The notes beneath the pieces were generated by a model. It had not been told where the DNA came from. It did not search any database and was given only the letters and a program-made list of their open reading frames with translations. DNA of 64,000 nucleotides from Corylus avellana (Eukaryota; Streptophyta; Magnoliopsida; Fagales; Betulaceae): contig NC_081547.1 of NCBI RefSeq assembly GCF_901000735.1, forward strand, positions 29,933,382-29,997,381, given 5' to 3'. A program made the position numbers and the translations under genes. Every line of letters begins with the position of its first letter. The stretch's first letter is position 1. Positions 1 to 10,872 of this stretch are shown piece after piece.

Positions 1-1652
1 AAACAGCTGGGACCACCAGAAAATGAATCCAGGTAAAGCCTATTGTAGTTATTTCTGCTATCATCAACCTATTATACTCGTGGATATGTCCTAGTGGTAC
101 GTTGTATGCCTTATTTTTCAGCTCCAGTAAGCACGCTTTTATCTTATTTACATACAAATGCAGTGAATTAATGTATGAAACGGCCCGCTGGTCTATGAGT
201 ACTCCCAATTCAATTAGATTACAAATTTTATTTACAATTTTGGAAGGGAGGGAGAAGGAGAATCCAGTCTATGAAAGATATTTTCTGAAGTTAGAAAAGT
301 GTCAAGCTCAGGCATAAGATTCCTACATCTGTTGGCAAGAGCATGCACCTTGAATTGGCAAAATCTTGTGTTCTATAATCACATAAATTTTTAAATTTGC
401 ATTGCAATAGAATAAGAAGTTTTTTTTGTTTTTTTTATATGTCCGCACAAGAGAAGGGGAAGTGGATTCGAACTAGTGACCTTCGCTTTACTAGGCATGG
501 TCTCAGTCGATTGAGCTACCTCTTGGGGACTAATAAAATAAGAGTTCTTGAAATTGAGTAAAGGTAGCTTTGTTTTTTGTCCAAAGAAAGAGTAGATATA
601 GGTTTACTTTGTTGTGGAAGTCCATAGTTTGAGACCCAATTATTGTGCGTTTACCTTCAAACTGTCCCCTGAAAATTTTAACTCATCTTTTTGATTCAAA
701 TGTCCTGTGGAACATTGAATACTCTTTTTCTACCATAAACATGTTAAATCACTAACTATATCGAGCCTAAGAAGTTGAATTGTAATTTATCTTTACCTTA
801 TTAAGTTGTACCACGGGTAAAAGTTCACCATATGCTAAGCCAGTTAATTTGTTTCAAATCTTGTCTGGATACAAATTTTGTTTTGCATCACAGCATAAAC
901 ATGTTTAATTTTCTATAATTAAATTGTCACGTTTCTTTCTTTTATTTCATTTATAATACAAGAAAATCATTGTTGCTTTACAAAGAAATGAATTGTTTGG
1001 TCATTTGCATTTTCTTTTGCTAATATACACAAGATCTCTTTATCGAAATCAGAATATACTTTTTAGTGTTATCTATCGCGGTATTCTGGCAAGTTTTTCT
1101 CAATATTTGTAATTTGGATGTTGTAAACTTTCTCTAATAGGTTATTATTATATTTCATTATTGTACTTGGAAATAATGAAAAGACAAATGAATAATGTTG
1201 TACTTCTAGATGTTTAATACTTGTCCATAGATCAATTCAGTATAAGTTGCATGTCATGTGTAAAAATTACTAACTTTTTGTGCACAATCAACCCCTGCAT
1301 TTTTAAGTCTTTTGGTATAAGCTGAAGTTTCATAAGACTTTAAAGAAGAATATGGATCAAGATTAAAACATGGAGATGGTATGTAATCGGTTGTAGCTCC
1401 AGACAAATGTATGTCTCTTTCCTACAGCATAGGAGTCATGTATTAGAACTCTTTCTAAAGAACTCGAGTTCTATTAGGGTGAGTGAATTTGCCAAGTAAA
1501 AGGAAAAACATTAAACAGTTGGATCACTTTTTTCATCTTGCAGATCAAGAAAACTGGATAATTCGGAGAAGGAACTAGCTGTTTTGGCTGCGGCGGCTTC
1601 CATTTACTCGACGTCCAATTTTCTGTTGTCAGAGAATGTATCTTGTTTCTGA
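1..1652 (+). CDS. 3' end of an unrecognised protein-coding gene (partial)
   Basis: The window opens inside an exon (1-32) that ends at a GT donor (33-34, GTAAAG). The reading frame resumes cleanly after a pyrimidine-rich TTGCAG acceptor at 1544 and stops with TGA at 1650-1652. The visible C-terminus is about 46 residues: a charged stretch, then KELAVLAAAASIYSTSNF and a short Ser/Cys tail. I do not recognise the family. The 1.5-kb intron between the exons has no supported gene but holds a tRNA-type SINE near 420-531. The call rests on the matched splice phase and open frame only. Position suggests it is the gene next to the U-box gene in related plants, but that is inference. Confidence 0.45.
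420..531 (-). mobile_element. tRNA-derived SINE
   Basis: Read on the minus strand, this segment starts with a tRNA-like head. It has an A-box-like TAGCTCAATCGA (about 507-518) and a B-box-like AGTTCGAATCC (about 465-475), spaced as in a tRNA gene. A short body follows and the segment ends in an A-rich tail (poly-T on the plus strand, about 420-437). The flanks carry imperfect AATAAGAAG/AATAAGAG direct repeats, compatible with a target-site duplication. The tail and mutated stems argue against a functional tRNA. It lies in the intron of the partial gene. Confidence 0.7.
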
Positions 1653-2716
1653 TCATAACTAGTCTCTTCTCCCCTTTGTCTAATCAGATTGACCTTTTTT
1701 CTCCATGGTACCATCCTTGATAAACCTCAGTGTGCTTTAACAACTAGTGCTTAGGTCTCCCAGATGGGAAAAGGTTCTGCTGAGTTGATGAGTCCTGTAA
1801 CGTTAGATGTGAGATCAAATTTTTTTTTTTTGGATCAAATTTACTTGCTCTCCTTTATGGGAGTAGTGGCAGTATCTGATAGTTAAAAATGTAATGTAAT
1901 TGATCAATTAAAAACTGTCGGTGGATTTCCGATTTTTAATGCACTCTTTTATTTTTTTTGGTGTTGTAAATGTTTTCTTTCTGGGTTTCTATTATGAGAA
2001 TTTCACTTCATCAGTTACTAGCTTTCTTCACTTTGTTTGGGTGGCATTCTCATCCATTATTGTAGAGTGTTATTTAAAAACTCTTTTATATTTGTTGTTT
2101 AAATTGCTAGTAATTCAAGCAAGAAAATTACTAATTTTTTATTTTTATTTTTATAAGTAATTGTAAATATCAAAACGCTAAAGGGGCTATGCAACCCAAA
2201 TACATAATAAGCATATAAATGGAGCGCCAAGAAGCATATAAAAATTGTTATCCAACATTTGGACAAAATAGGTACTCAAAGCGGATAAAAACTTACTATT
2301 GGGTCAGAGCAACATCCAAATTTGGCTTGCAAATGGATTGTTCAAAAGTAAGTTGCATGAGAGGGAGAGTCTGAGACCAACAAATTGAAGTAGCACCAGA
2401 TCTTATAAACCAAAATTGATTACACGTTCGTTTTCCTTTTATACACATGCTTTACTTAAATACAACGTTGCTCTAAAGCAAAGACGACTATAACAATGCT
2501 CCTATCTCCAATCTCATCCAGGTTTTCCCAAATCAGCAATGACAAAGCTTCCATAATTTACAGGGCCTGAATAATCATGATCGCTTGTAAGAAATACTAA
2601 CAATACAAGTACAAACAAGAACCCTCTTCCTCTATAGAGTTACAACATACTTCAATCGTGGGATATTGGTAACCAAGTATATTTTACAGAACATTTCCAT
2701 TTGGTATGCTGCAACT
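1653..2716. other. Intergenic region with a possible LINE-tail fragment
   Basis: AT-rich DNA between the partial plus-strand gene and the 3' end of the minus-strand U-box gene, so this is a convergent intergenic space. Around 2134-2235 a T-rich run followed by TAAGTAATTGTAAATATC and a GGGGCTATGCAACCCAAATAC-like stretch resembles the reverse complement of a plant non-LTR retrotransposon 3' end with its A-tail. Nothing else is supported. Confidence 0.35.
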
Positions 2717-4553
2717 CTAGAGCCAGTTTGGTGCTATCTTGCTTGACATTGGCTTCATGGATGGGTCATCTGAAACCTTGGCGAGTGAGCGATACTGCAA
2801 TTTTACACTTTCTGCATTGTCCAGTGTCTTGACTACGTACCTACATATGAGTAGTGCATCAGTAATAAAAGCAAACTCAATTTTTATTATTTTAGATTCA
2901 ACCGAACAATTCAAGACAAGTAGTATTATAGTAAATGCTCATTACTACACCAGATAGCTTAACCAAGAGAATCTGGCTCTTTCTGATGTCTCATCCCCCA
3001 TGATTCTTTTTATCCTGCTTTTTGTTTTCTATTCTAACTTAGAATCAAATCTATCAATTTACTTGAAATGATGCTTATTGGTCCGTTCCCAAAACTGTTT
3101 TCTGATCTAAGCTACTGAAAGTTCAATTGTCACTATAACTTCATCCGCACAGGTATAGAGAAAAATATCTGCTGCAATGCATCAGGTCAGAGAAAAAAAT
3201 AAAAAATAAAAAGTTTTGATCTCAACCAAATTCATCTTCAACATCAATGCCTATACCACGCCACTACAAGGTTCTAACTAGCACTGCTGTATACCAACTC
3301 AAAATTCTTCCAGCATTCAAAGAATGCATTTAAGAATGGGTACCCGCTACACTAATTCATCCTATATGACCATCCAAGTACATTATGAAGATTCAAACTC
3401 TCAGCTTAGCAATGTATCAGTCCCAACTATTTGGCACCAATACAGAATTCTTTCTTCTTCTTCAGCTCTATATAGAGCCATAATCTCCATTAGATCTTTA
3501 GGGCCTGTTTGGGATTGTATTTGAGGGACCTAAAAGTGCTTTTAACACTCAAAAAGTCCGTTTGAAGAAAAAAGTACTCGTTTCGTAAAAAAATTAAAAG
3601 CGCTTTTAAGGGTCCAAAAAGTCTAAAAATGGCCAAAAAACACTTTTGGCAAAAGCTTAAAAATGAAACTTTTGCTCAAAAGCTCTTTTTGACTGAAAAT
3701 CTCTATTTCTCAAACGCAATTCCAAACAGGCTCTTAGTGTTGAAATTCAGACAATGTATATCAAGATTGGTGTCTTAACTAATATTCAAACCTTAAACTC
3801 TGTAGACAAGGGAAGGGGAATATGAGTAGAAAAATGTCTAACCATCCATTTAAGCATTGTGTTGTTACAATAGCCTCACGTCCAACAAAGCGCTGTGGTG
3901 TCCTCTTGTTCCCCTGATCCATTTTCCCTCCAATTATTAGTTTCAAGAAACTACTAAACAAGAATTACAAGAAAACCTTGGGCCTTTGTTTTCCATAAAA
4001 AATAACCTTTATAATGACCCGGTCTGTCACTGCAAATGGAAACTGAACGCCTCTACCCCTAGAAGGATCCATGAGAGCTGAATCGCCAAAACCACCCTTG
4101 TCCTACAAGAAACAAAATAGATATTTGAAAGGAACTTTCAAGGAAAATGTAATGACATTTGCAAGCAGCCAGGCTGTCCATTCTCAAGCCAGACTGGCTG
4201 AAAAATTAATACCATAATGGACAAAAAATTATGACAGAACATGCCACACAAGAGAATGTTGAAAGACAGCAATAGGGTGCAAAGCTGCATGGTTAAAAGA
4301 AAGGTCAGCCAGATCAAACTACACAAAGTTAAAACTTGGCAATCTATCATATTCATTTCCACCTATCCAACAAGCACAACAGGGGAAACAACAGGAGAGC
4401 TGCATAATGTCAAAAGGACAGCATTAGGGTGCAAGGAGGCACTGTAGGACAGGCCCGCCCAGATCAAATTGCAGAAGTATAAAAAAGAAAACTAGACTAT
4501 AAGTTTTACACATTTCCTTTTGGAAAACAAGGAAATTTGACCACATATAGGCT

Positions 4554-4589
<36 letters not shown>

Positions 4590-7378
4590 ACAGACATTTA
4601 CCACATGTAATGCCTTTTTGAAACTAAGAAGTTTGAGACATAAAAAAGAATAACCTAGTAAAACATTTCTCGTCTTTTGGATGAGCAATAAGGGCATTTT
4701 GCCACATATACCCCGCCCCTGTGGCCTTTTCTCTCTCTCTCTCTCTAAAGATTCACCATTTCTAATGACTATGAAACTTGCAATTTTACAAAATTTGAGG
4801 CATAACAAGACTAACCTGGTCAAACCTTTCTCTCCTTCTTTTGGATGAGCGATAAAGCAGTAATTCTTCTTCCCGGCGGAATGCTTGTACAGCAGCTCGC
4901 AATGCTGAACATATAAAGCCAACCCAAAAAATACAAAAACAAAGAAAAGAAAATAATCAGACTTAAGTAACATACTAACATTCTAAACATGACTTCAATA
5001 CTCCTTTTATATCTTTGGTTTCAGCTGTAACTGTTACTGATCCAATTCCCAATTCTTGCAACCCTAAGAATTGTAAGCTCGTCACTATCATTAAGAAATT
5101 TTAACCACTTCAAAAAAACAATAATGCTGGTCTCTCTCCACCCCCCCCTAAAAAAAATTAATTAAAAAAAAGCAAAAATAATAGATTTTAGTTCTCGGCT
5201 CTGAAGTTTACGATCCTTTTCTTTTCTTTTTTCCTTTTTAGTTTCATCATATATCGTCTCTCTCAGAGCAGACATTTACATTGTAAATCCCTCCAAAAAC
5301 ACCAAATAAAAGTGTCTGGCATGGCACCCTTGGAACCGCAAACTATAAGAAGTAGATTGCAATAATCTTTTATGTCAGAATCTAGACTTACAGAGATTTG
5401 GAGCTATTGAGTCTTCCGAAATTGACTGAGAACAAGTGTAGCAAGATTTCTGAAGATGCATCATAAGATTTAATCAAAATACTATTTGATGACCACAATT
5501 CGAAGAAATGTCTAGTATTACACTGATCCAAAAAAATTTCCAACCAAGGAAACTAGATGCCCATAATTAATTAATTCACAAAAATCATATATGAAACAGC
5601 AAGCGAAAAAAGGATGCTCGAGTATTGTAGATACGTTTATTACTCAATATTGTAACACCATAAGAAAATGCACCGAGAAAACACAGCTCAAAGATCAGGA
5701 TGCACAGGAGTTGCCAAAGGAAGTGCCTGTATTGGATCATAAAATGAGTATGTTGCACATTTTCACAGTATACTATGAGGAAGCAAGGCTTTTCAATATA
5801 TTTGCTCACGTGCAGACCACACCTCACTAATTTTGCAAAAACAAATGATGATTACCAAGATAACCACAAAACACTGATGGCGTGCAGGCACACTCATATC
5901 AGTGGCAAATTTCAAAGCCCCAAAACTACCATTCTGTTGTGACTTCAATTTATCTACACTTATATGTGATTAAAAGTATTGTGAATGTCGAATTTTACCC
6001 AGCACCAGAAATTTTGTATAACTTTCAATAATGTTCAGAAATAACCATATTAAGAGGAATTTCCTGTGAACTCACCATTCTAGTAACATGCTGTATTCCA
6101 CCACCACCGAAGGAGTGTCCACAAGGTAATATCATCGCATCATCCATGAGAGCTCCCCTGAATAATGAAAAAAAAGAAAGAAAGTATGATTGAAGTATTA
6201 AATACCATTATAATCATGAACAGGCCAAAAGACACATTCACAAGAGAAAAAAAAAATTGTGCACAACGTGCCCGCACACATGCACACACATAAGAACATA
6301 CCTACATTCACATGTGTATTTAAAACCAGATCATATTCTTATAGAAGAGCTAACAAAATGTTTTTTATTTTCTTTTTGTTGTTAACCAATAAAGTAAGAA
6401 AGAGAGCTGCAACAAAAAGCAGCTTAAGATCAAATAAACAAACGTACGTAACGGGGTCGGAGAGAATCGCCCTGAGTGAGTCTCCAGACTCACTTGAAAC
6501 GGAAACATCCTTTCTCCCACTAAACCCGCAGCCGTTGTCCACAACTGCTACGACATCCTTGTGCCCAGAAGCAGAAGCAGCAAGACCAGAAGACCCGTCC
6601 AAATACTGAGAGTAATACAAATCCCCATCAGGTTCCGCAATTGTGACCGCATTTTGGTAACCCCCGACTCTGAGCCTTCCCTGCTGCTGTTGTTGATGAT
6701 GATGATGATGATTATGACTGTCACTCGTCACGTCGTTCACAGATTGACCCACGTTCCCATCCTTCCCTACCAACAACTCTCTACTACTACTCGACCCTAC
6801 TACCAAATCCAATTACAATATTAAAAAAGAAGAACTAAAAATCCCGAATTTGGAAAGTAAAAAAGGATTGGGAATTTCACAGAGATCTCACCAAATGTGG
6901 AATGGTGGTGCTTCGCTTTCCCATTTCCCATTCTGTCGGTACCACCATTGTCAGCAGTGGCATTGGTACTTCTATCAATCTTATTGCCAGTGTTAGTGTC
7001 GTCGTTGTTGTTGCTATCATCAACACCAACACCAACACCAACACCATTGACAAGTCGTTCGACTTCACCGTCGTCGACCTCCTCGTCGTCTTCGTCACCA
7101 TCGTCTTCGTCGTCGGAATCGTCGGGGCTGGGCGTGGCAGCACCTCCATCGTCGTTCCAGTGGGTGCGGCGGAAGTGGGGCCCTTGGGGGGGCGTGAAGA
7201 AGAGCTTGTCGTCGATGAAGCCCGTGAGCTCTCGCGTGGTCTTTGGGCGCTGTGGGGCGGAGCAATTGAAGCGCAGGGGCATGGCTTCGTCTTGGAAGAG
7301 CAGGTGGTTGGAGTGGGAGTGTGAGTGGGAGTGGGAGTGGGAGTGGGAGGGTCCCATTCCCATTTCCTCCGACGACAT
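2717..7378 (-). CDS. PUB62: U-box domain protein, PUB62/PUB63-like (probable E3 ubiquitin ligase)
   Basis: Eight exons join in frame: 7378-6892, 6799-6448, 6157-6076, 5449-5392, 4904-4816, 4102-4007, 3913-3843 and 2840-2717, giving about 452 residues. The N-terminus has a His/Ser run (about 11-25), a conserved block with RELTGFIDDKLFFTP, then Asp/Glu-rich and Asn-rich low complexity. A U-box follows at about 266-335, built from exons 2-5 and recognisable by SLRAILSDPVTGALMDDA and ILPCGHSFGG. U-boxes bind E2 enzymes and transfer ubiquitin without zinc. The C-terminal part (FVGREAIVTTQCLNGWYVV) is typical of this plant subfamily. The gene is complete with every splice phase consistent. Exon 2 has a tandem TAGTAG acceptor (start 6799 or 6796). 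Substrates are unknown. Confidence 0.88.
3501..3733. mobile_element. Tourist-like MITE (PIF/Harbinger)
   Basis: Terminal inverted repeats start GGGCCTGTTTGG on the left and GAGCCTGTTTGG on the reversed right end, flanked on both sides by TTA (3498-3500 and 3734-3736), the usual three-base target duplication of this superfamily. It is 233 bp, non-coding, rich in AAAAGTGCTTTT-like palindromes, and sits in the last intron of the U-box gene. Confidence 0.75.
4555..4585. repeat. (CT)n microsatellite in U-box gene intron
   Basis: Near-perfect CT dinucleotide run of about 15 units in the intron between exons 5 and 6 of the U-box gene. A shorter CT run lies at about 4731-4746. Confidence 0.9.
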
Positions 7379-10300
7379 TTTCAGTCCTCGCTGTGACGAA
7401 ACCCTTTAATTTTGGGGATTTTGAATTGGAATTGAGCACTGGCTTTGGTTTGGGAATTTGGGTTCTAGGGCTTCGGGGTTGAGATGGGATTTGATTTTGT
7501 GTTACATCACTCTTCACTCAGATTACATGGATTCCACATCCACGGCATGCATGACACGAGGTGATGATGCCAAAATTTCTCTTTTGGATCGCCTTCCAAT
7601 GTTTAATTAATTTTACACTATAATAAAAATTATATTAATTTTTTTAATTATTAATAAGATTTTCAGAAATAATTACTTACAAAATCCAAGTGATCCTACT
7701 TTCCACGCTTATTTTATATTAATTGATTTGATATATTTTAAGTAATTTTTTATAATTACAAATAAAATTAATAATTATTTAATTATTTTATCAATTATAA
7801 ACTATTACGGTAATTTATAAAGAGTTTATTGTAGTAAAAGAGATTTTTTTTTTTTTTCCTTGTTCTTGAGTCGAGTCTGCTTCAAAATTGGGATTGGGCC
7901 TGTTTTTTCTCGAGTTTGTGCTGATATGGATTGTAGTGCAAGCAATGAAGAGCAAAGCCATTGGGCTGCTCTAATTCCATGAGGCCCAGCAAGCATGGAC
8001 TCAATGGACCTAATTTATTTTATACGACTCCTTGGGTTTAGGGTTGCATAACTTAATTATAACACCCAATCTCACTATGTAACGTAAGCCCTTAGTAAGT
8101 TGTTTGTGTCAATCCCGGACCCAAAACACAAATGTGAATGCAATCTATCAAACTCATTGGGATGCTTATTGCTTAGGATTCGTTTGTTTTGTTTTGTGTT
8201 TAGTAGTTTTAAATCGTGAGGTTTTAAAAAATAGTTATTTTAAAACGGAGTTAATAACAACGTAATTTTTACAGTACAATTAATTATATGGTAAAAATTG
8301 TAGTCTAGCCTTTAAAATTACAGAATTTTACCTGTAATTGGAAAACGTTGCTTTTTTCACATTTTCAAATCGTCATTTTTTTAAATGCACACCCAAACGG
8401 AACGCTTTCTATAATTTTATTTAAAAATGTATTATAGCCAAAAAAAAAAATCACGGGGCTAACCAAATTTCATAAGTAAAATTGGTAAAGTAACAATGGA
8501 TGGCGGTAAATTTGAGTGAATTTTACAATAATGAGGTGAAGTGAAGTCACAAAAGTGGGTAAATATTGGAATTTGGATGCTTTGTCGACCTTCCATGCAC
8601 CAATCTATAACATCATATGCTCTCAGGACTCTCGGTTGGCTACGTGCTTAAGCAAAAGTTGAGAGAGGTATCATTTTGTCGCTCAATAAAGCAAACAACA
8701 GAAAATACAAATAAAAAGAAAAAGGAAAAGTTGTCAGTGCATATGCAACACTTTTTCTCTTCGTTTCGATAGTGCTTTGTGTCCTTTCTATTACTTTTTT
8801 CATCTCTAAAGAATGAATGAGACCCTTTAATTTGCTTTTTGTTTCAGTGCTGCTCTTTCAATATTCATATTGTGATGTTCAATCTCAACTCTCCACTCTC
8901 CAGTATTATGATATCACGCCATTTGTAAAACTTAAAAGAAAGAGACTGTAAAAACTATTTGCTTCGAACAAGCTAGTGGGCTCGATAGTCGACACATAAT
9001 AATAAGAGATCATCATTCTAAGCAAATGGGTTCCCATGTGTGTGTATATATGTATATTGGAAAGAACAGATACTATTGTGAAGTGCTGAGGAATATTACA
9101 AAATAGTAGGTATATATCTTTCTGTCACTTAAATATTCATCGGTAAAAGAAAATTAAGATTATGAATGAACCATGTGCCAGTCGATGATGGCAAATTAAG
9201 CCAACATATAATTAAGGTTCCCTTGGGCCCAACACCATTAATATAACTTAAGAGCCAACAGCTGTACGGACAACTCATTGCTTGTAATCTATGCACATGG
9301 CTATAAGTATTTATATTCTTCGACTCCCCACTCCACATAAAGGGTGGTTTCTAAATTCTGATGCATTAAAGTTTAATTCAATAAGAAGAAAAAGGGTAAC
9401 CTATATGAGTCTCCAATGGACCAATGGTGTCAAAGGAACAGGAAGACGTTTAAGTGAAAGACATTTGTATACACATGATTAAGGTTGTATTTAAGACACT
9501 TTAACACAAACAAAAGAGGGCAATTAAAGAAAGTTGAAAATGGAAGCTGAGGAGATGGGGTAACAAAATATAAAAAAGACTGCTTCTGTTCCGACAGCAT
9601 CATAGTTTGCAATATTCTTTTCTCCACACTTTCACCATCGTTATCTTTGGGGGCATTGGCTCTTTATTCTTTACCCTACCTTTCTCTTTTCCCATCGTGG
9701 TTGTTCCCCCCTCGCCATTATTCTATTCAGTAGCTTAGATTTATTTGCTTGAAGTGGGTGCTAAGAATCTTGCAAGTCCTCAGGCTCTTAAGTCCCTTTT
9801 GACTCATAAAACTATATTCTAATACCTTCACCATTGATATCATTGGAAATACATGATTTTGATAGATGGGATGACCATTTTTTAATTTGGAGCCTGAAAG
9901 TCAGATTTGCCCTTAGTTATGAAGGAAGTTAGAGCATTTTGTTTGGCAAACCGAATGTTATTTTGGCTAATCGAAATGCTAAAATAGTAATAGAAAAAGA
10001 TTTGACAATTTAAATAAATATTTGGTGAATTGCTACAGTAAGCACTATTCACTTACCCAATGTAAAAAAATCTATGAGAAAAAAGGTTTAAATTAAATGA
10101 AATAGTGAATGTAGATGACAAATATTTAGCTAAAGAATACTTTCTTTCTTTCATTTTTTTTTTTCATTTAAGCTATCAATTTTTTCAAGGCACTTATATC
10201 CTACTCAGCATTCTAATTGTTCACTTTTGGTTAGCCCAGTTTAGTTGAAATGGAGAACAATTTTACTAGGCAGGATCTTAAATCATATTTTTGACAGGAG

Positions 10301-10872
10301 AGGTTTAAAACATTGGTTTGTCCAATACATACCAAAAACACTGCCAGAGTACAAGCATTATATTGCTCCTGACTAGGAAAGCTCATCTTCCTAGTAATAA
10401 CTGTCACATCCTTGTCTGAACCAATTGGAGCTCCACTAAGTGAGAAATCTACCAAAAAGGTATAGTGGATAGGGTTGGCTGGAAAAAGGAAATACTGGGA
10501 AGAATGTATTAGCTGCCTAATACTGTGAAATTGAGTAGAAAAATTACAGCCCCACTCCTAGGGCTTCCTTACTGATAGTATCAAAGCCACAAGATTGAAT
10601 AAGATAAAGATTAGTAACATGGTAACAATCTTCATTAGGGGAACCAAATCGGTACCCGGTGAAAAGGAATCCGGTAGCGTGGCTATTACATAGAGCAGAA
10701 ATACAAACATAAACGGGAAACAAGCATGAAAAAACTGCAACAACAAAAAGAAAAAAAAGGAAAAGTGTTCCAACTATCAAATTTTTCTTCTCCCTAATAA
10801 AAACCGGATTCTTCTTCGCCGGACAACCCATCTTCAATCCCTTCTTCCAATCTCTGATAATATTAGCTAAAC
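7379..10872. other. Intergenic region, no supported gene
   Basis: This spans the promoter side of the minus-strand U-box gene and the 3' side of the minus-strand receptor kinase. It is AT-rich, with short open frames lacking coding character. A MITE-like segment lies near 8175-8407. The stretch 10500-10872 is probably the 3' UTR of the receptor kinase; overlapping frames there look like shadows. Confidence 0.5.
8175..8407. mobile_element. Possible MITE (GTTTG-type termini)
   Basis: The left end AGGATTCGTTTG is roughly inverted at the right end (CAAACGGAACGCT), and subterminal TTTAAATCGT/TTCAAATCGTCA motifs face each other. The interior is short, AT-rich and non-coding. No clean target-site duplication is visible, so this is tentative. 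Confidence 0.35.

Noticed and set aside
470..531. A functional tRNA gene on the minus strand
   Set aside because: The A and B boxes are present but acceptor and anticodon stems do not pair well, and an A-rich tail follows, which indicates a SINE.
6877..7517. Several long overlapping frames on both strands around the first U-box exon
   Set aside because: They are shadows of a GC- and repeat-rich coding exon (His, Asp/Glu and Val-Gly runs). Only the frame with RELTGFIDDK joins to the U-box exons.
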